From Hyphomicrobiales bacterium (GTDB lineage Bacteria > Pseudomonadota > Alphaproteobacteria > Rhizobiales > JAJFHR01): DNA of 12,425 nucleotides. How positions within the stretch are numbered: the stretch's first letter is position 1; each line of letters starts with the position of its first letter. The position numbers and the translations under genes are program-made. The stretch lies in the NCBI GenBank assembly GCA_021775515.1, contig JAJFHR010000181.1, forward strand, positions 1-12,425, in the 5' to 3' direction. The notes under the pieces were generated by a model. That model made no database searches, had not been told where the DNA came from, and saw only the letters and a list, made by a program, of their open reading frames with translations. This document shows positions 6,812-12,425 of the stretch, piece by piece.

Positions 6812-7231
6812 TTAATCGCCGACGGTTACTTCGACTTTAATCGGACCGGCTTCTTCAAAATACAACGTGACTTGAAATTTAGAGCCGGAAACCAGTTTTT
6901 CTTTGACACCGGTCATTTCGACGTGCGGGCCGTCTTCACTAAATTCCATGGACTTTCCTGCAGGGATTTCAAAACCCAAGACTTCTTTGTGATCCTTGTC
7001 TTCGCCTTCTTTATCGGCGCCGCCTTCGAGAACCGCTTTTTTGGACATTTTTGATTTAACTGCATAGAGCCGGTCCTTTGCTGAACCGGTATTTTTGATC
7101 ACGAAAAACACATCTGCGCGATCAGCACCTTCGCTTTCAGCCCAAGCTTTTTCCACGATAATAGATTTCGCAAAACTTGGGGTTGAGAACCCGACAAGCG
7201 CTATTAAAATAAAAACCAAACGACTAAACAT
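6812..7231 (-). CDS. Secreted PCuAC/DUF461-fold protein with degenerate copper site
   Basis: ATG 7231 is chosen because GGAG and GAGG stretches lie just upstream and it opens directly onto a signal peptide (MFSRLVFILIALVGFSTPSFA, probable cleavage near Ala21). A GTG eight codons earlier (7255) would spoil that signal. The 139-residue product has the DUF461 cupredoxin-like layout: VEKAWAES, an AxVFFVIKNTG strand, and a C-terminal VTLYFEEAGPIKVEVTV. PCuAC proteins carry periplasmic Cu(I) to CuA/CuB centres of cytochrome oxidase through an H(M)x10Mx21HxM motif. Here the first His/Met region reads KMSKKAVLEGG followed by a charged insert (ADKEGEDKDHKEV), and the usual HxM is HVEM (His103, Met106). 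His81 and His103 remain, but the classic set is not intact. Copper delivery is therefore doubtful and another ligand or role is possible. No Sco or oxidase genes are adjacent. Confidence 0.72.
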   Translation of the reverse strand: MFSRLVFILIALVGFSTPSFAKSIIVEKAWAESEGADRADVFFVIKNTGSAKDRLYAVKSKMSKKAVLEGGADKEGEDKDHKEVLGFEIPAGKSMEFSEDGPHVEMTGVKEKLVSGSKFQVTLYFEEAGPIKVEVTVGD

Positions 7232-7250
7232 TGCCTCTACTCCGTAAATT

Positions 7251-7261
7251 ATCACAGTGAT
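7251..7261. promoter_or_regulatory. Short palindrome upstream of the PCuAC-fold gene
   Basis: ATCACAGTGAT is a perfect 11-base palindrome, about 20 bases before the ATG at 7231. Its position fits an operator in the leader or promoter, but it is short and matches no operator I can name. It differs from a CRP site, whose half-sites are separated by six bases. Confidence 0.2.
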
Positions 7262-7374
7262 TAACCATGACAGAGCTTAGTAAATTTATTGTTACGAATA
7301 TTTGCAGGAATTATTTCACTCCTTATACGTGCATCAATTAATGGCCCGCTGGAGATGAAAACCTTTCCCTATCG

Positions 7375-7494
7375 TCAAGCCAAGGCACGCTTGTCGCGAA
7401 CAATCTTAAAATCGGTAAATTCGACCGGCACGCGCCGACGTCGGGTATGGTTGGAATTTTGAATTATTGGAAAGGCATGCTGAAATGTGACCAT
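7375..7494 (-). CDS. Possible small ORF, 39 codons, in the gap behind the secreted-protein gene
   Basis: This ORF starts at ATG 7494 (an in-frame ATG at 7515 would give 46 residues) and encodes a very basic peptide with a TRRRRVPVEFTDFKIVRDKR stretch before its stop. It is in the same frame as the gene ending at 7549, with no stop between that TGA and 7375, so it could be the tail of a once longer protein, a readthrough extension, an independent small gene, or chance. No good ribosome binding site precedes either ATG. I recognise no family. The rest of this gap (7262-7548) holds nothing else I can support, apart from the upstream region of the PCuAC-fold gene. Confidence 0.2.
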   Translation of the reverse strand: MVTFQHAFPIIQNSNHTRRRRVPVEFTDFKIVRDKRALA

Positions 7495-7548
7495 ACCAGG
7501 CCAAATAGGAACCATTAAAGACAATTTCCCATCAGTAGTGAGCCAGCC

Positions 7549-8031
7549 TCAGCAATCTTTTTTCAGCAGCACCGCAATTTTTCTGATCTTGCCGATTTTA
7601 CCGCTCAACGACATTTTTTGCCGGCATCTGGACGTCCGGACACGTAAGGAAGCAAATAATCTGTGCCCGGTAAGCTGAACATTCATAACTCCGCCCTTTA
7701 TCCGGCCTGACACATTGCCCTCAACTGCTCCGCTTGCAGACCAATTGCCGGCAATGCTGGAAGCATTGGAGCTTAGGTAGATACGCACATTTATCTTTTT
7801 GCTGTTGCTTTTGCATTTCACTTTTTGATAGGCGCGCGTACCGCTAAGTTGGGTTATGGAACCAATTTTGCACTCCACTTTTTCCCTGCGCCCGTCTTTC
7901 AGCACAACATTGCCTGTGCCGCGCCAGTTTCCCGCAAAGGCATCAAAAGCACCGGCAACAACCGGCACCGGGACTAAAAACAACAGCGTGCTCATGCTCA
8001 AAAAACAGGAAAAAATTAGAGGTTTACCCAT
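7549..8031 (-). CDS. Small secreted protein of unknown function
   Basis: ATG 8031 is preferred over the TTG one codon earlier. The 160-residue product has a strong signal sequence (about 1-27, ending PVPVVAG) followed by a beta-rich domain: FAGNWRGTGNVVLKDGRREK, a VECK strand, LSGTRAYQKVKCKS, then NVRIYLSSNASSIAGNWSASG and GNVSGRIKGGVMNVQL. The paired NWRGTG and GNWSASG motifs, alternating Gly-rich turns and strands suggest a small lipocalin-like or meander beta barrel. Similar secreted proteins of about 150-170 residues are widespread and uncharacterised in Hyphomicrobiales. Four cysteines remain in the mature form, one being the last residue, so disulfides are plausible. It begins 45 bp after the FecR-like gene with no clear terminator between, so it may be the third gene of the cyclase operon. 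No function is assigned. Confidence 0.65.
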   Translation of the reverse strand: MGKPLIFSCFLSMSTLLFLVPVPVVAGAFDAFAGNWRGTGNVVLKDGRREKVECKIGSITQLSGTRAYQKVKCKSNSKKINVRIYLSSNASSIAGNWSASGAVEGNVSGRIKGGVMNVQLTGHRLFASLRVRTSRCRQKMSLSGKIGKIRKIAVLLKKDC

Positions 8032-8076
8032 CAAAAAAGAGCCCCATTTGGCAATCGTTTATTCCGGCCCCAATAG

Positions 8077-8808
8077 CTAGCGCAGGGTTTTTAGAAGTCG
8101 AATTGCCTGTTGCAGACATCCCTGTTTTGACATCCAGGCGGCAGCGTGAGCTATGCTTGGCAAATCAGGTACGAGTATAATCGTCAATCTTGCCGGTCTG
8201 TTTTCTCCCGACAGGTCCACACGATATGTGGCCTTATCAACCAACGGCAGTAACCTGGGCCAGTGCAGAGTAGGTTGACCGGTGTGCCAAACGGTTTTGA
8301 CTTCTTTACCGCTCTCGATATTAGTCATAATCAATCGACTGGTTTTGGTGTTTACAGGCCGCCACAAAATCACCGGCTTTAGTTTCGTCACGCAATATTT
8401 TCCGGTTTTGATGGCAATTATCGCCCAGGGATCATCAGGTACTTTAGGTGCCAGAGCACTGCGCATGACGCCCAATGAACTTGTTTCGGTCTTTTTACCA
8501 GAAAAAATATTCGAGATTGCGGGAACCAGACTGCTGGATGCGCTATCAGGTGCCTCAACAACAATTGGCCCGGAGCGCGGCCCTTTAAGCGTAATTGCCT
8601 TGCCGCTTTCAGAGATAAGGGTGATTACCGATCCTTCTGGCAGGGTAAAGTCATTTGATGAATTAACAATCTTGCCAACCCGGATTTCCGATATCGTGCT
8701 CGATACAACGACCAACTCGGCGGCAACTGCCGGTGGGGCGAGAAATGTAACCATCATAGCGGCAATCAACGCCATTAGGGATTGGCATGGGCTTAGGCGA
8801 CTGGACAT
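8077..8808 (-). CDS. FecR-like periplasmic protein paired with the cyclase
   Basis: This 243-residue protein starts at ATG 8808, which overlaps the cyclase stop as TAATG, with AGGAG (8816-8820) seven bases upstream; translation is very likely coupled. A signal peptide covers about residues 1-30 (ending APPAVAA). The mature N-terminus has FecR-like strands: VVSSTISEIRVGKIV, then FTLPEGSVITLISESGKAITLKGP, where gain of a charged or polar group is followed by a GP turn. The middle is low-complexity Ser/Ala-rich, and the C-terminal half has a beta domain (LKPVILWRPVNTKTSRLIM ... LHWPRLLPLVDKATYRVDL) before a final helix. Secreted FecR-like proteins of this sort recur beside CHASE2 cyclases in alphaproteobacteria. 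It may modulate or read out the periplasmic CHASE2 domain; that is inference. No FecI sigma factor or TonB receptor is adjacent. Confidence 0.68.
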   Translation of the reverse strand: MSSRLSPCQSLMALIAAMMVTFLAPPAVAAELVVVSSTISEIRVGKIVNSSNDFTLPEGSVITLISESGKAITLKGPRSGPIVVEAPDSASSSLVPAISNIFSGKKTETSSLGVMRSALAPKVPDDPWAIIAIKTGKYCVTKLKPVILWRPVNTKTSRLIMTNIESGKEVKTVWHTGQPTLHWPRLLPLVDKATYRVDLSGENRPARLTIILVPDLPSIAHAAAWMSKQGCLQQAIRLLKTLR

Positions 8809-10862
8809 TACTTAACTCCTAAATCAATCGTTATCCCTGTATCACCGCTTTTAAGCCGCTGCAAATGAAAGGCAGCCAGCCTATCACCCGGATAATCAGC
8901 AACAATCCGCTCAAATGCTTCAATCGCGCCAGTTTCACCTCGTTTCATGGCCTCAAATGCAGCCATATATGCCGAGATATCAATCATTGATCCGCCGTCA
9001 TTTTCAATCACAGGCTCAACGGCTGCCAACCCCTGGCTTTTACCTTTGAGCATGAGGTTGCCCACCGGTCTGAATTTCAATTCCGCACATTTTGCAGCGG
9101 TTATTTCACTTATGCAAATTCGCGTTCCCAAGTGTTTGTTGATGCTCTCAAGACGCGCCGCCGTATTGACCATATCGCCAAAGGCTGTGTAGTCGAAGAA
9201 ACTATTGCCGCCAAAGTTACCGATCGTCGCTATCCCCGAATGTACCCCGATGCGGGTAACACCGATCGGCATACCCAACCCGGCTTGCCGGGCAGCAAAT
9301 TCCTGCGCAAATCGATCCAGTTCCAGCGCACAGGCAACAGCCCTTTGACAGTGGTCCAGTTGGTCGACCGGTGCGCCAAAAAATGCGCACACCGCATCAC
9401 CGATAATCTTGTCTACGGTCCCATCATGTTTGAATACAATCGAGCACATGCCGTCGATATATTTATTGAGCAGTTCAACCAGCACTTCGGGATTTGATTT
9501 TTCGGTAAGAGAGGTAAAGTCCGTAAGATCAGTAAACAGGTAAGTCAACTCACGGCGTTCGCCGCCAACTTTCAATTCCGAGGGCCGGGCGATGAGCAGT
9601 TCAACAATTGCCGGAGATAAATAGCGCGAGAAGGTCCTTTGTATGAATTTTTTTTGTACTCTATCGTGGTGACCCAAATATGCTATGCCGCCGACAAAAC
9701 TGGCGGTAAATGCAAAACTCGGCGTTAAAAAAGGCAAAACCAGTTGATTGTAGCGGAAGACCAGCAGGATCAGGCTCCACAGAAATACAATTCCGCCAAC
9801 AAACAAAATACCCTTGGCGAATATTGAAGTATCAAGAAGAGCAACAAGCATGCCCAGCATTGCCAGGCTCAGAATAAACGCCCAGGCTAATTGTGGGTTT
9901 AATCCCGGCAATTGGCGATCATCAAGAAGCTGAGACAGAGCGTGCGCATGAATGAGCACACCGGGCATGTTGCCCTCTTTGATACCTCTGGCTGCGGAAA
10001 ACACTGTTCTGTGGCGGTCAATTAACGGCAGATCAGCCCCTATCAGGACGATTTTTCCGGCAAACCATTTTTTTGGCAGCAACGGTATCACGTGTGCGGG
10101 AAACACCTTGAATGATGGTGTTGTCGAATTGGGCGGTGGTCTATAGGCAAGCCCGAGTGAACTCTTCGGTACCGGTTGGCCTAAAGCTGCCACAAGTGCT
10201 GTTGCAAACCCCGGTTGGCGCTGTTTTGATCCCGGCCGTTGAACAAAAATTCCCCGAACCGTCCCATCAGCACTATCTTTAATCAGATTTACATCACCTG
10301 TGAGCACACCCTGGCTGAACTTGGTCAAAAACGCCTGCTGAGCAGCGGTTAAAATGCCCTTGGTTCCGGTGCTGGCAATAATCACCGGTGCGGGAAAATC
10401 TGTAATCGTTTTTCTTAACGCCTCATCTTTTGCCGACTCTGTTGGTTGATCAAACAATATGTCAATTCCAACAGCCCGTACTTTGGAAAGAGCGAGATGT
10501 TCGAGCAACTTTTTCAAAAACCCGCGATCAACCGGCGAACGATATGCCATGGTGGCGAGTGTTTCTTCATTGATTGCGGCAATAACAATTCTCGGGTCAA
10601 TGGGTTGAGGTTTGCTCAGCACGGTAAATCTGAAATCCGATAACCAGTTTTCCAGCATCTGCACACCGGGTATCACTCTGGGTAAAACGCCTGCAACCAA
10701 AGTGGTAACGGTGATGATGAGAACAACAGCGATTAAATTACGGGTCGAGACCTGCCGAAATTCCACCCACCTTCGGGAACCATTTTTGGCCTTTTGTTCT
10801 GCGTGCTCTTGAGTCATCCGATAATCTGCGTGGCCAAAAGCACTGTCATTTCCCCGCCCCAT
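8808..10862 (-). CDS. CHASE2-domain class III adenylate/guanylate cyclase
   Basis: The start is taken as ATG 10862 (684 residues); a TTG at 10880 and an ATG at 10817 are alternatives. The order is TM1 (about 42-63), a periplasmic CHASE2 sensor (about 70-320, with RIVIAAINEETLA, AVGIDILFDQPT and GKIVLIGADLPLIDRH), three membrane helices (about 326-344, 350-369, 374-397), then a cytoplasmic catalytic domain (about 436-600). Metal-binding Asp445 (FTDLTDFT) and Asp489 (DKIIGDAVCAFFGAP), base-recognition Lys485 and Asp563, and the transition-state Asn566/Arg570 pair (AFGDMVNTAARLES) are all present, so it should be active; Lys/Asp favours ATP and cAMP. A short helical TPR-like tail follows (about 630-670). 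CHASE2 senses unknown envelope signals. The downstream FecR-like gene overlaps it by one base. No response-regulator domain or effector is fused. Confidence 0.93.
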   Translation of the reverse strand: MGRGNDSAFGHADYRMTQEHAEQKAKNGSRRWVEFRQVSTRNLIAVVLIITVTTLVAGVLPRVIPGVQMLENWLSDFRFTVLSKPQPIDPRIVIAAINEETLATMAYRSPVDRGFLKKLLEHLALSKVRAVGIDILFDQPTESAKDEALRKTITDFPAPVIIASTGTKGILTAAQQAFLTKFSQGVLTGDVNLIKDSADGTVRGIFVQRPGSKQRQPGFATALVAALGQPVPKSSLGLAYRPPPNSTTPSFKVFPAHVIPLLPKKWFAGKIVLIGADLPLIDRHRTVFSAARGIKEGNMPGVLIHAHALSQLLDDRQLPGLNPQLAWAFILSLAMLGMLVALLDTSIFAKGILFVGGIVFLWSLILLVFRYNQLVLPFLTPSFAFTASFVGGIAYLGHHDRVQKKFIQRTFSRYLSPAIVELLIARPSELKVGGERRELTYLFTDLTDFTSLTEKSNPEVLVELLNKYIDGMCSIVFKHDGTVDKIIGDAVCAFFGAPVDQLDHCQRAVACALELDRFAQEFAARQAGLGMPIGVTRIGVHSGIATIGNFGGNSFFDYTAFGDMVNTAARLESINKHLGTRICISEITAAKCAELKFRPVGNLMLKGKSQGLAAVEPVIENDGGSMIDISAYMAAFEAMKRGETGAIEAFERIVADYPGDRLAAFHLQRLKSGDTGITIDLGVK

Positions 10863-10908
10863 AACAGTCAGCGCCTGCAAAGATGCGCTTTTTCCCCTGT
10901 TGCGCTAT

Positions 10909-10938
10909 ATTTTAGGCAGCGTTTGATTGTTGATGCAA
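10909..10938 (-). promoter_or_regulatory. Possible promoter of the cyclase operon
   Basis: On the minus strand TTGCAT (10938-10933) and TAAAAT (10914-10909) are separated by 18 bases, reasonable matches to a housekeeping promoter. It would start transcription about 40 bases before the ATG at 10862. The whole divergent gap to the racemase gene is only 123 bp, so the racemase promoter must overlap this region. Confidence 0.35.
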
Positions 10939-10985
10939 GCGCTTTGCCTTAGAGTTGGCCGGTCCATGTTGAAAGGGCTGCGCCC

Positions 10986-12026
10986 ATGCGTTCTTCCAAA
11001 CTTATTCACATCGTTAGTTGCCATGCCGAGGGCGAGGTTGGAGACGTTATTGTTGGCGGCGTTGCTCCGCCACCGGGCGATACCCTGTGGGCACAATCAC
11101 GGTTTATCGCTGAAGATGGTGAATTGCGGGCATTTGTTCTCAATGAACCGCGGGGTGGGGTTTTCCGGCACGTCAACCTCCTGGTGCCGGCGCGTGATCA
11201 GCGTGCGCAAATGGGGTGGATCATCATGGAGCCCGAAGATACCCCGCCGATGTCCGGCTCCAACAGTCTTTGTGTGGCAACAGTGCTTTTGGAAACCGGT
11301 ATTTTGCCCATGCATGAACCCGAAACCCGGCTTATTCTTGAAGCCCCCGGCGGCGTTATTGAGGCCATCGCCACCTGCCACAATAGCAAAGTTGAACGCG
11401 TTAAAATTATCAATGTTCCCTCATTTGCCGGTCTATTGGATGCGACCATTGAGGTTGAGGGGATTGGTAGCCTGGTGGTCGACACTGCTTATGGTGGTGA
11501 TAGTTTTGTTTTGGTGGATAGCGCCGATTTAGACTTGAACCTGACACCGGATGAAGCGCGCGATATCGCTGAAACCGGTATCAGGATTACCCAGGCTGCA
11601 AATGAGCAATTGGGATTTAGCCATCCCAAAAATAGCGAATGGAACCACCTGTCGTTTTGCCAGATAACCCATCCGCTCAATGTGGAAAACGGCTGCAAGA
11701 CCGGGTTAAGCGCAGTGGCAATTCAACCGGGAAAGATTGACCGGTCACCCTGCGGTACCGGGTGTTCGGCACGCATGGCTGTATTACACGCGCGCGGACA
11801 CCTGCAAAAGGGTGAGCCATTTATCGGATACTCTGTGATCGGATCACGCTTTGAGTGTTACATTGAAGCTGAAACAAAAATCGGCACATTGCCCGCTATC
11901 GTACCGTCAATTTCTGGTCGGGCCTGGATAACGGGAACGCACCAGCATATGCTGGACCCCGATGATCCCTGGCCGCATGGGTACAAACTAAGCGACACCT
12001 GGCCGCATCTCTCGACGTCCAGATAA
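10986..12026 (+). CDS. Proline racemase superfamily enzyme (hydroxyproline epimerase or dehydratase)
   Basis: This 346-residue protein starts at ATG 10986 with AAGGG (10973-10977) eight bases upstream. The family pattern is clear: HIVSCHAEGEVGDVIVGGV at the N-terminus, a first catalytic motif MSGSNSLCV with Ser90 where racemases have Cys, a middle DTAYGGDSFVLVD motif, and a second catalytic motif SPCGTGCSARMAVLHARG with Cys256. Proline racemase and 4-hydroxyproline 2-epimerase use a Cys/Cys pair, and the trans-3-hydroxy-L-proline dehydratases a Cys/Thr pair. Ser/Cys members have been linked to hydroxyproline epimerase and 3-hydroxyproline dehydratase reactions. The enzyme is thus probably for hydroxyproline use in the cytoplasm, with substrate uncertain. 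No transporter, D-amino-acid oxidase or dehydrogenase of that pathway is next to it; it converges on dnaE2 with 25 bp between. Confidence 0.88.
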   Translation: MRSSKLIHIVSCHAEGEVGDVIVGGVAPPPGDTLWAQSRFIAEDGELRAFVLNEPRGGVFRHVNLLVPARDQRAQMGWIIMEPEDTPPMSGSNSLCVATVLLETGILPMHEPETRLILEAPGGVIEAIATCHNSKVERVKIINVPSFAGLLDATIEVEGIGSLVVDTAYGGDSFVLVDSADLDLNLTPDEARDIAETGIRITQAANEQLGFSHPKNSEWNHLSFCQITHPLNVENGCKTGLSAVAIQPGKIDRSPCGTGCSARMAVLHARGHLQKGEPFIGYSVIGSRFECYIEAETKIGTLPAIVPSISGRAWITGTHQHMLDPDDPWPHGYKLSDTWPHLSTSR

Positions 12027-12051
12027 AGGGTTTGCGTATACAACCCAGCAC

Positions 12052-12425
12052 TTAATGAAAGTCACGCGACTTGGGAATAACACGGGAATTGCGGGGATGG
12101 CGGCCTATTTCTTGCGGCGCATGATGTTCAGTAAGCGATGGTGTTATGGTATCTGCCCCATCAGGTATTGAGGCCGTCGGGTCCTGACATAGCAGATCAA
12201 GATCGCCTGAAAGATCTTCCAGTTCCTGTGCCACAACATGAATAATATCGCCCGCCCGTTGAACCCGGCCGCTGATCAGCATCAATCGTGCCCCCATGAC
12301 AATTTTTCGATAACGCTTCATGACATCTACCCACACCACCGCATTGGCCACGCCGGTTTCATCCTCAAGAGTGATAAAAACAATACCCTTGGCGGTTCCA
12401 GGACGCTGACGAATTAAAACAACAC
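12052..12425 (-). CDS. dnaE2: Error-prone DNA polymerase DnaE2, C-terminal part only
   Basis: The frame is open to the window edge, so the gene starts outside; 123 C-terminal residues are visible. They carry the OB-fold end of the polymerase (VVLIRQRPGTAKGIVFITLE, then GVANAVVWVDVMKRYR and LMLISGRVQRAGDIIHVVA) and the characteristic DnaE2 terminus RVIPKSRDFH, preceded by HPRNS. DnaE2 (ImuC) is the mutagenic-lesion polymerase of the imuA-imuB-dnaE2 SOS cassette; those partner genes would lie beyond the window edge and cannot be checked. An internal GTG at 12351 is not the start. A five-base-pair stem (GGGTT 12028-12032 / AACCC 12042-12046) sits in the 25-base convergent gap to the racemase and may help separate the transcripts. 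Confidence 0.92.
   Translation of the reverse strand, partial: VVLIRQRPGTAKGIVFITLEDETGVANAVVWVDVMKRYRKIVMGARLMLISGRVQRAGDIIHVVAQELEDLSGDLDLLCQDPTASIPDGADTITPSLTEHHAPQEIGRHPRNSRVIPKSRDFH

Noticed and set aside
7251..7261. The ATCACAGTGAT palindrome as a CRP/cAMP site linked to the nearby cyclase
   Set aside because: CRP sites need TGTGA and TCACA separated by six bases; here the arms are separated by one base and inverted relative to that order.
7355..7462. A 35-codon plus-strand ORF beginning MKTFPYRQAKARLSRTI, faintly like a Phd/YefM antitoxin start
   Set aside because: GGAG abuts the ATG with no spacing, the similarity is limited to a few residues, there is no toxin partner, and it overlaps the opposite-strand open frame.
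8282..8815. A 177-codon plus-strand ORF opposite the FecR-like gene
   Set aside because: The minus strand has a signal peptide, a coupled start and a ribosome binding site. The plus-strand ORF mirrors those codons and has no start signals.
10927..11532. A 201-codon plus-strand ORF overlapping the racemase start
   Set aside because: It is a frame shift of the racemase, whose frame carries every family motif.
1..12425. CRISPR array, rRNA, riboswitch or complete insertion sequence
   Set aside because: No regularly spaced repeats, rRNA-like sequence, recognisable riboswitch core or transposase was seen on reading both strands.

Overview
The window looks like a chromosomal stretch of an alphaproteobacterium, most likely from or near the Hyphomicrobiales (Rhizobiales), with moderate GC. 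Four things point there: a Mic60/mitofilin-like gene followed directly by a HemY-type TPR gene (the 3' half of the alphaproteobacterial hemC-hemD-mitofilin-hemY cluster), a dispersed palindromic repeat of the kind scattered through rhizobial intergenic regions, a CHASE2 cyclase paired with a small FecR-like secreted protein, and the 3' end of an error-prone dnaE2. No genus can be named from the sequence alone.

Layout. 1-2994 (+): the 3' part of a mitofilin/Mic60 homologue (5' end outside the window) and hemY, 8 bp apart, probably membrane-shaping and heme-linked inner-membrane proteins in one operon. 3000-3270: intergenic, holding a two-stem dispersed repeat. 3270-3345 (+): tRNA-Thr(CGT) with encoded CCA. 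3361-4236: a lower-GC insert directly behind the tRNA, with a small stand-alone HEPN-motif protein on the minus strand, its hairpin terminator, and about 350 bp without a convincing gene. 4237-4527 (+): a DUF1330-type dimeric alpha/beta-barrel protein with its own promoter-like sequence. 4672-6732 (-): an orphan transmembrane methyl-accepting chemotaxis protein. 6812-7231 (-): a secreted PCuAC-fold (DUF461) protein whose usual copper ligands are largely missing, ending in a good intrinsic terminator.

7549-10862 (-): a likely three-gene transcription unit made of a CHASE2-domain class III adenylate/guanylate cyclase, a FecR-like periplasmic protein whose ATG overlaps the cyclase stop (TAATG), and a small secreted beta-rich protein of unknown function 45 bp further on. 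This is the most coherent signalling module in the window: an envelope sensor domain feeding a cytoplasmic nucleotide cyclase, with co-translated periplasmic partners. 10986-12026 (+): a proline racemase superfamily enzyme with a Ser/Cys catalytic pair (hydroxyproline epimerase or dehydratase), divergent from the cyclase. 12052-12425 (-): the C-terminal end of error-prone DNA polymerase DnaE2, convergent with the racemase.

Most of the window is ordinary core and accessory chromosome. The parts most worth a second look are the tRNA-linked HEPN gene, the ligand-poor PCuAC protein, the cyclase/FecR/secreted-protein module, and the open extension and small ORF downstream of the secreted protein. 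No mobile-element genes, CRISPR array or complete defence system is visible.
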